A DNA stretch of 64,000 nucleotides from Palsa-504 sp963744575 (GTDB taxonomy: Bacteria > Actinomycetota > Actinomycetes > Streptosporangiales > Streptosporangiaceae). A program made the position numbers and the translations under genes. How positions within the stretch are numbered: the first letter of the stretch is position 1; the number at the start of each line of letters is the position of its first letter. The stretch lies in NCBI GenBank assembly GCA_963744575.1, contig CAVUUF010000003.1, positions 186,001-250,000 of the forward strand, given 5' to 3'. Positions 7,650 through 16,088 of the stretch are shown here, one piece after another. The notes below the pieces were generated by a model. The model was given only the letters and a program-made list of their open reading frames with translations. It was not told where the DNA came from and made no database searches.

Positions 7650-9638
7650 GTGACCCAGCTGCAATGCGTCAACTGCGGTTCCGCGCTGACGCCTGGAGAC
7701 ATGTTCTGCGGGGGCTGCGGCACCGCCGCAGATGTCGCAGGCCGCGGCGGCCCGCCGAGGACTGAGCCCGTTCAGATCAGTACCATGGCGCCCGGCAACG
7801 CCTGGGCGGGTACCCCGGCCCAGGCGCCGCCCGCACCAGCGGCGCGCCGCGGAACGGACGGTAGCGCGTGGTGGCAGTCCAGGCAGGAGCCGGCCGAGGT
7901 GGTCCCGCCGGACCAGTTCTTCGGCCACGCGGTCGCCCAGCCCGGCGGTCCGCTGAGCAATTCAACCCGTTACCTGTGCGCGGCGGCCTACCTCAACCCG
8001 AAGTTCACGAACACCGTGATCAGCGAGCTGCTGGCGTCGCATCGGGCTGTTGCCCCCTCGCTTGGCATCGATCTCATCCCGATCGTCCGGCACTGCCTCA
8101 GTGCCAGGAAGGCGCAGCTGCTGCGCGACCTGTTGCTCACCGTCCTCCTGATCGCCGGCTTGTACCTGGCGACCGTGCCGGTCATTGCGATACTGATCAT
8201 CTCGCTGTGCCTGAGCGCCCTGCCTGGCGTCGAGTGGGAACGCCGGGCGCTCGGGGTAAAGGTGCTGGCCGGCGTGGCCGTCGCGGTTGTCGTCGGCGTG
8301 GTCGTCTTGTACTTCTTCCTGGGCTCGATCTTCAGCGGGGCCTCGGTAAACGGCGGCGCCACCCCGAACCTGGGACCGGTGGCGACGGGCGCCGCGATCC
8401 TCGTGGTCGTGCTGGTCTTCCTGGTCCTGATCGGCACGGTACTGGTCGGGTACTCCTATTCGATGTACCGCACCTTCAGCGACCGGCTCAGGCCGGGAGC
8501 AGACGCCGGCCGGTTCGATCGCGCCCCGGACGAGGTCGAGGCCAGGATCGCCGAGGTAGCGGCGGCGCAATGGGGAAACATGACCATCTACGGCGGAGAC
8601 AACCCGTTCATCGGGACCGGCCCCCGCCTGCTGAACGAAGACTGGTCCATCGCCATCGAGCTTGATCGCGCGCCGGGCCCGGGTCGGAGCAGCAGCCGCT
8701 CTGCGGGCAAATCCGGCAATTACGTTCCTATCGACCCGGTCGAGTTGCACCGGGTCATCCGGACGCGATTGCTGAAGGTCAAGGACGACGGGCTGCCGGA
8801 GAATGAGCGCATAGCGGCGCTCCGCATGCACGATCATGTCGCCGGGGACGGGCACTGCCGGTGGGACAGCCCGGTCATCGACCAGGCGCGGACGATGCCG
8901 TATTCGCAGGCCAGCGCAGAGGCGATCGACGCGCTGATCCGTCATCCGGCGGCCGGGCTGCGCTACTACCTGCGGGTCTGCGTGAGCGACGAGGGCCAGC
9001 CGGTCTGGGCCCGCAGGCGGCAGGTCATCGGCAGCACCGATCAGGAGATCGCGGTCTCGGCCTTCATCTATGTCGCGGTCGAAGGGCGCATGTTGTACCT
9101 GCAATACGTACCGAGACTCCTGCCGCCCATCTTCCAGCAATACCATCTTGTCGACCGGCTGCCGAAGATTAGCTCCGGTGAATTCATGGTCAAGGTCATC
9201 CTGCATGCGGCGCGCACCTCGTTCCGGGACATGGTGATCGCCCCGTTCAGGGTCATCGGCACCGCATGGCGGGCGGTTTCTGAGCGGTGGTCCTATCACT
9301 CGGAGGTCAGGTCCGCCAGCGACTATGTCTTCGCCGATATGGGCGCGCGGATCAGCGTCCGTGAGTTCGGTGGGTCAGCCGCGGCTCGCAACTACATCCA
9401 GGTACTGGACACGGTCAAATACACGAGGATCGTCCAGCGCCTGATTCTCGACACGGTTCTGGATTTCCTGACCGAAAAGGGCGTCGATACCAGCGCTTAC
9501 CAGGAGAGCGCGAGCGCCATCATCAGCAACAGCTACACGATCCACGGCAACGTCGGTGCCATGGCGACAGGAAGTCAGGGCAAGGCGGAAGGGCGCGTCG
9601 ACGGGTCTTCGGGCGGCCCGGCCGGGGCGAAGTCGTAA
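7650..9638 (+). CDS. Zinc-ribbon polytopic membrane protein with C-terminal GNVGA motif
   Basis: A 662-residue protein of unknown function. Cys6, Cys9, Cys20 and Cys23 form an N-terminal zinc ribbon. A conserved-looking soluble segment follows (RYLCAAAYLNPKFTNTVISE at about 107-126), then hydrophobic segments at 158-190, 203-228 and 243-272, and a large C-terminal cytosolic domain (YGGDNPFIGTGPRLLNEDW near 312). The last 40 residues carry a glycine/alanine-rich motif (626-652) that is repeated at the N-terminus of the next gene product. GGAG stands 5 nt before the GTG start. Similar proteins exist in other actinomycetes as uncharacterised membrane proteins; no enzymatic motif is recognisable. 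The shared motif suggests direct interaction with the 130-residue partner. Confidence 0.8.
   Translation: MTQLQCVNCGSALTPGDMFCGGCGTAADVAGRGGPPRTEPVQISTMAPGNAWAGTPAQAPPAPAARRGTDGSAWWQSRQEPAEVVPPDQFFGHAVAQPGGPLSNSTRYLCAAAYLNPKFTNTVISELLASHRAVAPSLGIDLIPIVRHCLSARKAQLLRDLLLTVLLIAGLYLATVPVIAILIISLCLSALPGVEWERRALGVKVLAGVAVAVVVGVVVLYFFLGSIFSGASVNGGATPNLGPVATGAAILVVVLVFLVLIGTVLVGYSYSMYRTFSDRLRPGADAGRFDRAPDEVEARIAEVAAAQWGNMTIYGGDNPFIGTGPRLLNEDWSIAIELDRAPGPGRSSSRSAGKSGNYVPIDPVELHRVIRTRLLKVKDDGLPENERIAALRMHDHVAGDGHCRWDSPVIDQARTMPYSQASAEAIDALIRHPAAGLRYYLRVCVSDEGQPVWARRRQVIGSTDQEIAVSAFIYVAVEGRMLYLQYVPRLLPPIFQQYHLVDRLPKISSGEFMVKVILHAARTSFRDMVIAPFRVIGTAWRAVSERWSYHSEVRSASDYVFADMGARISVREFGGSAAARNYIQVLDTVKYTRIVQRLILDTVLDFLTEKGVDTSAYQESASAIISNSYTIHGNVGAMATGSQGKAEGRVDGSSGGPAGAKS
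9525..9605 (+). other. C-terminal copy of the shared GNVGA-type motif
   Basis: Codes for residues 626-652 of the 662-residue protein: SNSYTIHGNVGAMATG followed by SQGKAEGRVDG. It aligns without gaps to residues 18-44 of the next product, with 15 of 27 identities and conservative changes at Y/F, I/V, M/I and K/Q. Such short Gly/Asn/Val-rich segments at protein ends resemble amyloid-like signalling motifs. Confidence 0.6.
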
Positions 9639-9688
9639 GCCCGCGAGAGCTGGGCCGACCTGCCCGATGCGGGACGAGAAGGGACATC

Positions 9689-10081
9689 ATGGAGCAGCAG
9701 GACAGCTACCCGGGTGCCGGCGCCGCCGGATCAGGGGTCAGCAACGAATTTCATGTCGGCGGTAACGTCGGAGCAATCGCCACGGGACAATACGGTCAGG
9801 CCACGGGGAACGTCTACGGCGCGGGCGCCCGCGATCCGCTGGAGATGCTCGACCGGCTGCTGCGCAAGCTCGAGGCCGACGCGGGCGTGCTCGAGGGCGA
9901 GCAGGCCGACGATGTCCTCGACGACGTGCAGCGACTGCACACCGAGGTGCACAGCCGCAGGCCAAGCGCGGAGAGCATCCGCCTCATGCTTTCCCGCCTC
10001 ACCAGCGCGACCAGTTCGACCGCGGCGCTGCTCGCGACCGTGGAGCAGATCAAGGAGCTGGTCTCGGCGATCCTGCACTGA
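9689..10081 (+). CDS. Small protein: N-terminal GNVGA motif plus helical domain
   Basis: A 130-residue soluble protein. Residues 1-17 are flexible, 18-44 carry the motif SNEFHVGGNVGAIATG plus QYGQATGNVYG shared with the C-terminus of the preceding protein, and 50-130 form an amphipathic helical domain (DPLEMLDRLLRKLEADAG ... SIRLMLSRLTSATSSTAALL ... VEQIKELVSAIL). GAAGGGA precedes the ATG at 9689. The helical part resembles small actinobacterial domains found with N-terminal GNV-type motifs; no catalytic residues are visible. Likely a partner or adaptor of the upstream membrane protein. Function unknown. Confidence 0.75.
   Translation: MEQQDSYPGAGAAGSGVSNEFHVGGNVGAIATGQYGQATGNVYGAGARDPLEMLDRLLRKLEADAGVLEGEQADDVLDDVQRLHTEVHSRRPSAESIRLMLSRLTSATSSTAALLATVEQIKELVSAILH
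9740..9820 (+). other. N-terminal copy of the shared GNVGA-type motif
   Basis: Codes for residues 18-44 of the 130-residue protein, the ungapped match to residues 626-652 of the upstream membrane protein. The DNA of the two copies differs at many wobble positions, so the similarity is kept at protein level and is not a recent DNA duplication. Confidence 0.6.
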
Positions 10082-10158
10082 CCGGCAAGCCCGGCAGCGG
10101 CTGTCGGCTAGTGATAACGTGCGACATCGGCAAAGCTACGCGTGGGAAGTGGGCTGGC

Positions 10159-11400
10159 ATGATCAGGCATCAGCTGACCGGCGCTTTAATCGGCGCCGTG
10201 CTCTCGCTGGTTCTGGCCTGCTCGGGATGTGGCCTCACCTCGGGGGGCGGTCCGACCAAGGGGCCACCAAGCGCCCCGGTGAGTACCCGTTCCCCGCGCC
10301 CCTCGACCAGCGAGGCCTCAGGGCCGCAGCAGCACCGCAAGCCGCCCTCCTGCCCGGCCCGGGTCTTCTCCCGGATGACCGTGGCCCAGCGGGTGGGTCA
10401 GCTGTTCCTGGTCGGCATCGCCGCCGAGCCCGGATCTGAGGTTGCCCGCGCGGTCGCGGCCTATCATTTCGGGTCCCTGATGTTCGGGACCACGAGCGCG
10501 GCCAGCCTGGCCGAGGTCCGGCGGGTGACCGCCGCCGATCAGTCGCTGGCCTCCTCGGCGGCTACCGCGCGAGTCCGGTTCTTCATCGCCGCTGACCAGG
10601 AAGGTGGCGAAGTCCAGCGGCTGCGGGGACCGGGCTTCTCGGCCATCCCGTCGGCCGTGGCCCAGGGGGAGCTGACACCCGCCGCGCTGCAGCTGGAGGC
10701 AGCCGAATGGGGACGTGAGCTGAAGCTGTCCGGCGTCAACCTTGACCTGGCCCCGGTCATGGACGTGGTGCCGCCCGGGACCGCCAGCCAGAACCAGCCA
10801 ATCGGCGCGCTGCTGCGCGAGTTCGGCAGTGACCCGGAAACCGTGGCGGCGCACGGCCTGGCGTTCATCCGGGGGATGCGGCGAGCCGGAGTTGCCACGA
10901 CCGCCAAGCATTTCCCGGGCCTGGGCCGGGTGGTCGGCAATACCGATTTCACCGCCGGGGTCGTCGACCCGGTGACCAGCCCCGGTGACCCCTTCCTCGG
11001 GTCCTTCCAGGCGGCCATCGACGCGGGCGTGCCGTTCGTGATGGTCGCCCTGGCCAGCTACCCGCGGATCGATCCCGGTCATCTCGCGGTGTTTTCTTCT
11101 CGTCTGATGCGGGTCCTGCTGCGCAAGCAGATGCGGTTCGGTGGCGTGACCGTGTCCGATGACATGGGCGCGGCCGCGGCCGTGGCGGGCATGTCCCCGG
11201 GCGCCCGCGCCACCGGCTTCCTTGCTGCCGGGGGTGACATGATCACCTCGGTGAGCCTGGCCGCGGCCGCCGCCATGGACACTGCGGTGCTCAGCCGCGT
11301 GGCTCATGATCCTGCGCTCGGTTCCGCGGTCGACTCGGCTGTGATGCGTATCCTCACCGCCAAGCAGGCTTACGGCCTGCTGCCCTGCACGGCAGGTTAG
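10159..11400 (+). CDS. Secreted lipoprotein glycoside hydrolase family 3 (beta-N-acetylhexosaminidase-like)
   Basis: About 413 residues. The N-terminus from the chosen ATG (10159) is a lipoprotein signal: MIRH, a hydrophobic core, then ACSGC with a lipobox-type cysteine and a Ser/Pro-rich tether. The GH3 barrel shows RMTVAQRVGQLFLVG, AADQEGGEVQRLRG, NLDLAPVMDV, TAKHFPGLGRVVGNTD and the nucleophile segment VTVSDDMGAA. The family removes N-acetylglucosamine or similar sugars from cell-wall or other glycans. NagZ proper has an Asp-x-His dyad after KHFPGHG; here the equivalent is NTDF, so catalysis may differ in detail. An open frame extends 16 codons upstream, but the ATG directly before the signal peptide is preferred. 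Confidence 0.87.
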   Translation: MIRHQLTGALIGAVLSLVLACSGCGLTSGGGPTKGPPSAPVSTRSPRPSTSEASGPQQHRKPPSCPARVFSRMTVAQRVGQLFLVGIAAEPGSEVARAVAAYHFGSLMFGTTSAASLAEVRRVTAADQSLASSAATARVRFFIAADQEGGEVQRLRGPGFSAIPSAVAQGELTPAALQLEAAEWGRELKLSGVNLDLAPVMDVVPPGTASQNQPIGALLREFGSDPETVAAHGLAFIRGMRRAGVATTAKHFPGLGRVVGNTDFTAGVVDPVTSPGDPFLGSFQAAIDAGVPFVMVALASYPRIDPGHLAVFSSRLMRVLLRKQMRFGGVTVSDDMGAAAAVAGMSPGARATGFLAAGGDMITSVSLAAAAAMDTAVLSRVAHDPALGSAVDSAVMRILTAKQAYGLLPCTAG

Positions 11401-11444
11401 ATCCTGCGGGCCGGGGTGCGGATGGGAGGGACGGCCAGTGGCTG

Positions 11445-12476
11445 TCAAGCCGTCCAGGAGTGCAGGAAGGCCGCGTCCTTGGCTGCCACGTCCGCCCGGA
11501 ACATGGGGTGCAGGTCCATTGACGGCGAGTACTTGCTGGCCGGAACCTCGCGGCCCAGCGCCTCGGCCATGGCCCGGACGTGGTGCGGGCCGGCGCCGCA
11601 GCAGATGCCCACGTAGTCCGCGCCGAGCTCGCGCGCCTGCCGGGCGAAGTCCGCCATCTCGAAGCGCGTGCAGACAAAGGGATCGAGCGCGATGGGGAAG
11701 GCCCGCTCCCCGTCCGGAGACCGCAGGGTCTCCATCGTCGGCGCGGTCACGCCGGTCCGGTACGGCACCGGCTGGACCGCGACGGCGCAGTCCACCGCCG
11801 CCCGGATGGCGGGGATCAGCGGAAGCATGGTCTCCGGCCCGCGGTCGCAGTTCAGCCCCACGATCTGCGCTCCCTCGGCGGCGAGGATCCGGCACGCCTC
11901 CGGGTAGCCGTAGCCGTCCCGCGTCCGGTCGGGCTGCGTCGGCGCCAGCGTCACCATCGCCGGCAGCCCCAGATCACGGATGACCTCCAGCGCGATCAGC
12001 GCCTCGCCCAGGTAGTCGTTGGTCTCCGAGATGACGAAGTCGATGCCCTCCTCGACGGCCCAGCTGAGCTGTTCGGCGTACGTGGCCCGCACGACCTGCC
12101 TGGTAGCCGGGTCATCCGGGTCGTAGGCCCAGGTGTTGCAGACGTTGCCGGCCACCAGGGCGCCGCCTTCGGCCGCCACCTCGCCCGCGATTCGTACCGC
12201 CTGGCGGTTCATCGCCTCCAGGTCGCCCTCGCGGCCGACGTCACGCAGCTTCTCCCGGTGCGCGTAGTAAGTGAGCGCCACCATCACGTCCGCGCCCGCC
12301 CGCAGGAACTCCCGGTGCAGTTGGCGCACCGCGTCGGGATAGTCGAGCACCACCTCGGGGACGAACGGCCCCGCCTTGATATAACCGCGCCGTTCCAGCT
12401 CGAAGACGTAGCCCTCGGCGCCCAGCACCGTGCCGCCCCGCAGCCGGTCCGGCAAAGACAACACAGACGCGCTCAT
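11445..12476 (-). CDS. Homocysteine S-methyltransferase family protein (betaine-homocysteine type)
   Basis: A 343-residue TIM-barrel methyltransferase. The zinc site is visible as GLNCDRGP (first Cys) and GICCGAGPHHVRAM (the Cys pair), the arrangement of betaine-homocysteine and S-methylmethionine-homocysteine methyltransferases. It would transfer a methyl group from a methylated amine to homocysteine to form methionine. Its ATG overlaps the stop of the upstream FAD oxidase by 4 nt (ATGA), so the two are translationally coupled. Together they suggest demethylation of a betaine, dimethylglycine or similar methylamine: methyl transfer here and oxidation by the partner. The donor is inferred, not proven. 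Confidence 0.88.
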   Translation of the reverse strand: MSASVLSLPDRLRGGTVLGAEGYVFELERRGYIKAGPFVPEVVLDYPDAVRQLHREFLRAGADVMVALTYYAHREKLRDVGREGDLEAMNRQAVRIAGEVAAEGGALVAGNVCNTWAYDPDDPATRQVVRATYAEQLSWAVEEGIDFVISETNDYLGEALIALEVIRDLGLPAMVTLAPTQPDRTRDGYGYPEACRILAAEGAQIVGLNCDRGPETMLPLIPAIRAAVDCAVAVQPVPYRTGVTAPTMETLRSPDGERAFPIALDPFVCTRFEMADFARQARELGADYVGICCGAGPHHVRAMAEALGREVPASKYSPSMDLHPMFRADVAAKDAAFLHSWTA

Positions 12477-13642
12477 GACGCCATTCCTTTCGTAACCCCG
12501 AACCTGGCGGGCGCGAACCGCCCGATGTCATACCCGGTGCCCTGCTGCAGGGCGAGCTGGGCGAGCACCCGGCCAACCCAGGGCGCGAACTTGTAGCCGG
12601 TGCCGCGCCAGCCGACCCCGGTGTAGAGCCCCTCCGCGCCGGGCACCGGGCCCAGGATGAACTCGTCGTCGGCCACCAGGTCATACCAGCAGGTGTCGAC
12701 GCCGCTGACGGTGGCCACGTCGACGACCTCCGCGTCGCGCAGGCCGGGGATGCACTCGGCCACGAAGTCTTCCACGCTCCCGATCCGGCTCGCCGCCCGG
12801 GGCACGTCGGGCGGGTTGTAGAACCCGATCTTGACCCCGGGCGTCTTCCCCTCGTACACCGGGTGCCCGTAGATCCCGATGTCCAGGTAGGCGAACACCG
12901 GCATTGCGGTCTCGGTGAACATGGGCAGGGACCCGGCCGGGGGGATGAAGTACTTGGACTGGGTGGGGCGGTCCGGGCGCAGCGGGAACCGGGCCGGGCA
13001 GCCGGGCACCAGCCCGAGCACGTCATTGGTGCCCAGGCCCGCCGTCACCACCAGTACGTCCGATTCGACCGGGCCGTCGTCGGTGGCGACAACCCACGAA
13101 CCGCCGGATCGGGCGATCGCCCGCGGCGGGGTGTTCTCCGCCACCCGCACCCCGCGGGCCCGCAGGCCCTCGCGCAGCGCCTGCGTCACCGCGGCCAGGT
13201 CGGCGAACCCGGCGTCCACGTCCAGCCAGCCGCCGTCGGCGTCGAACTGCGGGAACCGCTCCCGCAGCGCGGCGCCGGTGAAGGCCTCGCGGCGCAACTG
13301 CAGCTGTTCGAGCACCGCGTAGCTCTCCACCGCGTAACTGCTGGCCAGATCCGGCGTGACGGTGCCCTTGACCAGGTTCAGGCAGCCGCAGTCGACCAGC
13401 AGCCGCCGGCCGCACTCCCGCTCGAGCTCATGCCACAGCCGCCGCGCCTCGAAGGCGAGCCGGGCGTACTCCGGGTCCCGGTAGTCGTTACGGACCGACC
13501 TGGTGAGGCCGAACGACGCCGTGGCCGGATCGCCCACCCGGGACCGGTCGAGCACCGTGACCGTTTCGGCCAGCGGCGCGGCCTGGTAGGCGGTCATCAG
13601 CCCCATGACGCCGCCGCCGATGATCGTCAGCCGCCTGGCCAA
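12473..13642 (-). CDS. FAD-dependent amine oxidase (sarcosine oxidase/DAO family)
   Basis: A 389-residue DAO-family flavoenzyme of the length of monomeric sarcosine oxidase. RRLTIIGGGVMGLMTAYQAA is the FAD-binding beta-alpha-beta; later come GLTRSVRNDYRDPEYARLA, VLVVTAGLGTN and the C-terminal GVGWRGTGYKFAPWVGRVLA. It oxidises N-methyl or secondary amino acids with release of H2O2. I start it at TTG 13642 because GGGAGGG lies 7 nt upstream and the FAD motif then begins at residue 5. A longer reading from 13852 adds 70 residues without family similarity. It is cotranscribed with the homocysteine methyltransferase downstream. Confidence 0.85.
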   Translation of the reverse strand: MARRLTIIGGGVMGLMTAYQAAPLAETVTVLDRSRVGDPATASFGLTRSVRNDYRDPEYARLAFEARRLWHELERECGRRLLVDCGCLNLVKGTVTPDLASSYAVESYAVLEQLQLRREAFTGAALRERFPQFDADGGWLDVDAGFADLAAVTQALREGLRARGVRVAENTPPRAIARSGGSWVVATDDGPVESDVLVVTAGLGTNDVLGLVPGCPARFPLRPDRPTQSKYFIPPAGSLPMFTETAMPVFAYLDIGIYGHPVYEGKTPGVKIGFYNPPDVPRAASRIGSVEDFVAECIPGLRDAEVVDVATVSGVDTCWYDLVADDEFILGPVPGAEGLYTGVGWRGTGYKFAPWVGRVLAQLALQQGTGYDIGRFAPARFGVTKGMAS

Positions 13643-14258
13643 AAGGTCACCCTCCCAAGATCTCCGCACGTCAGAGGCCACCTCGCTGATCTTCACCCAG
13701 CGGCCGGACACGTCCGGGGCATCTGTCGCGTCGCCGGCCGCCGGTACGGCCGTGCCCGCGCGGAACCCCGCCGCCCACGGCGCCTCAGGCCACCCTTCTA
13801 GCAGGCCGGCGACCTGGTTCGCAAATGAAGAGCCGTAGCGCCCGGCCACCACCGGTCCGGGTAAGAATGGCTGGGATGTTCGGCCCGGATCCGCCGCATG
13901 CGGTGGATCCGCACGTCGTCACCCGCGCTGGCGTACCAGAGCTCGGCTGCCGCTGGCTGGATGCGTTCTCCGTGGTTATGACCTGTCAAGAGCCTGTGAG
14001 TATGTACGGACAAAATAGAAAATAGGGTCGGAAGCGTCGGGTCACGGTACACGGCGCCCTTCCCGGAGGTGCCGGCGACCGCTTGGTCTCCATCCGCTGA
14101 CAGTGGCGGTTGATTGCTCTGTGAGCCGTGATCTACATGCTTCTTGGCTGACAGCACCCGGGCGTGCCGGACGGAGCGGCGTTCATGGCGGACCGGATTA
14201 TCCGTGCTAATTCTGCAGTGGTTACAATGTCCAAACAAATGAGCCTGACGACCGCCGG
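13643..14258. other. Intergenic region between the amine oxidase operon and its GntR regulator
   Basis: About 615 bp with no supported gene; open frames here lack family similarity and ribosome-binding sites. The stretch 13980-14030 and 14200-14245 is A/T-rich compared with the rest and should contain the divergent promoters of the oxidase operon (minus) and the GntR gene (plus). TGTCAA at 13984-13989 is a possible minus-strand -35, but no matching -10 is convincing. No clear palindromic GntR operator was recognised. Confidence 0.35.
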
Positions 14259-15038
14259 ATGTCGATGATGCCTGAACGCGAACCAAGCACCAACGGCCCG
14301 ATCACTATAGACCGGACCAGCCCGGTGCCGCTGTACTTCCAGCTGGCTCAGCATTTCGAATCGGCCATCAGATCCGGCGCGCTCAAGGTCGGCGCCCGGC
14401 TGGAGAACGAGGTCCAGCTGGCGGAGATGCTCGGCTTGTCGCGGCCCACCGTGCGGGCGGCCTTCCTCTACCTGGCCAACAAGGGGCTCGTGGTGCGCAA
14501 GCGCGGTGCCGGGACCCTGGTGGCCAACGAGCGGATCGACCGTAACGTCGAGCTGACCAGCCTCTACGACGATCTCGCGTCAAGCGGCCGTACTCCCACC
14601 ACCCGGGTGCTCAAGGCCGAGGTCAGCCACGCCAGCGACGAGGTCGCGGACGCGCTACAGCTGTCCGAGCGGGCCCTGGTGATGTCGCTGGAGCGGATCA
14701 GGCTGGCCGATGGCGAGCCGATGGCCCTGATGCACAACTACCTGCCCGCCGGGCTGGTCCAGCTGAACGTCGAGATGCTCGAGGAGCACGGCCTGTATGA
14801 GTTGCTCCGCGCGTCCGGCATCGGGCTGTACTCGGCCACTCAGCGGATGGGTGCGAAGAACGCCTCGACCGCCGAGGCCCGCACGCTGAACGAGAACCGC
14901 GGCACCGCCTTGCTGACCATGGAACGCATCGCCTACGACCAGTCCGGCCGCCCCGTGGAGTTCGCCAAGCACCTGTACCGCGCCTCCCGGTACGCGTTCA
15001 CCACCAGCTTCCCGCGTCCGGAACCAGCCCCGGGCTAG
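14259..15038 (+). CDS. GntR family regulator, HutC/UTRA type
   Basis: A 259-residue regulator. Residues 15-85 are a GntR winged helix (PVPLYFQLAQHFESAIRSGAL, LGLSRPTVRAAFLYLANKGL); residues 95-250 are a UTRA effector domain (ALVMSLERIRLADGEPMAL, then TALLTMERIAYDQSGRPVEF). HutC-type GntR proteins respond to small amino acids, sugars or amines and usually control neighbouring catabolic genes. It is divergent from the amine oxidase/homocysteine methyltransferase operon across a 615-bp gap, so regulation of that operon is the simplest inference. The ATG at 14259 precedes a short flexible N-tail. Confidence 0.88.
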   Translation: MSMMPEREPSTNGPITIDRTSPVPLYFQLAQHFESAIRSGALKVGARLENEVQLAEMLGLSRPTVRAAFLYLANKGLVVRKRGAGTLVANERIDRNVELTSLYDDLASSGRTPTTRVLKAEVSHASDEVADALQLSERALVMSLERIRLADGEPMALMHNYLPAGLVQLNVEMLEEHGLYELLRASGIGLYSATQRMGAKNASTAEARTLNENRGTALLTMERIAYDQSGRPVEFAKHLYRASRYAFTTSFPRPEPAPG

Positions 15039-15103
15039 CCTCGCCCGGACAGCATAGATGATCGGCTCATAGCCGCAACCAGCGACAGGTAAGGGGATGG
15101 CTG

Positions 15104-15844
15104 ATGACAACGCGCAAAGTGGGCACGCGCGAGGAGTGGCTCGCGGCTCGCAACGAGCTGCTCGCGAAGGAAAAGGAGCTTACCCGGCGTGGCGACCAGC
15201 TCGCCGCCGAGCGGCGCGCCCTGCCGTGGGTGCCGATCGAGAAGGAATACAGCTTCGACACCGATAAGGGACGCAAAACGCTGCCGGAGCTGTTCGGCGG
15301 GCGATCGCAGCTGGTCGTCTACCACTTCATGTTCGGCCCGGCCTACACGGCGGGCTGCCCGGTCTGTTCGTCGGCGGCGGATGCCTTCAACGGCGCCGTA
15401 TCTCACCTGAACGCGCGCGATGTGACGTTCAGCTGCGTATCGCGGGCGCCGCTGGAGAAGCTGCAGGCGTACAGGCGGCGGATGGGCTGGAGCTTCCCCT
15501 GGGCCTCCTCCTACGGCAGCGACTACAACTTCGACCTCGAAGTCTCACGCCCGGAGGAGGCCACCCGCGAAGCCCTGGCCGGCGGCGTCCCTCCGATCGC
15601 CGTGGAGCTGGCGCAGGAGTGCGGGACCGAGCCCGCGGCCTACCTGTCCGAGGCACCGGTGCTGAGCGCTTACGCACTCGAGGACGGGACCGTCTACCTG
15701 ACGTACTCGACCACTGCCCGCGGGCTGGAATTCATGATGGGCTATTACGGCTTCCTCGACCGCGCCCCGCTGGGCCGTAACGAAGGCGACCAGCCCCAGA
15801 TGTGGATGCGCCGGCACGACGAATACGGGCCGCGAGCACGGTAG
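15104..15844 (+). CDS. DUF899 family thioredoxin-like protein
   Basis: A 246-residue DUF899 protein. The family opening VGTREEWLAARNELLAKEKELTR is at residues 5-27, followed by LPWVPIEKEYSFDTDKG, LVVYHFMFGPAYTAGCPVCSS with a CxxC pair, and the C-terminal GRNEGDQPQMWMRRHDEYG. The fold is thioredoxin-like and the CPVC pair could be redox-active, but no substrate is known for the family. AAGGGGA precedes the ATG. It is followed by a strong terminator-like hairpin shared with the convergent lipoprotein gene. Confidence 0.9.
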   Translation: MTTRKVGTREEWLAARNELLAKEKELTRRGDQLAAERRALPWVPIEKEYSFDTDKGRKTLPELFGGRSQLVVYHFMFGPAYTAGCPVCSSAADAFNGAVSHLNARDVTFSCVSRAPLEKLQAYRRRMGWSFPWASSYGSDYNFDLEVSRPEEATREALAGGVPPIAVELAQECGTEPAAYLSEAPVLSAYALEDGTVYLTYSTTARGLEFMMGYYGFLDRAPLGRNEGDQPQMWMRRHDEYGPRAR

Positions 15845-15986
15845 CCCTGGCCGCCGACGGGTGGGGTGAGGCACGTACCCACCCGTTCGGTCTAACGAGC
15901 TTTAGTTCCGAACGGGCGGGATGTCACGCCCCGCTTGGCCAGCTCGCCCTCTGCAGCGGCCGCGAACCCCAGCCCGCACAGCCTGG

Positions 15987-16031
15987 GCAGCGGCCCGGGA
16001 AGGGGCGGAGTTGGTACTCCCGGGCCGCTGC
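15987..16031. terminator. Bidirectional terminator-like hairpin
   Basis: A 14-bp perfect GC-rich inverted repeat (left arm 15987-16000, right arm 16018-16031, 17-nt loop) lies between the convergent ends of the DUF899 gene (15844) and the beta-propeller lipoprotein gene (16089). There is no U-tract, as is common in actinobacteria. Position between converging genes supports a terminator for both. Confidence 0.6.
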
Positions 16032-16088
16032 TGCTTGGGTGGCTGTGTTGTCGTTGTCCGGCGGCTGTGTTGTCCGGTCGCCGGGCCG

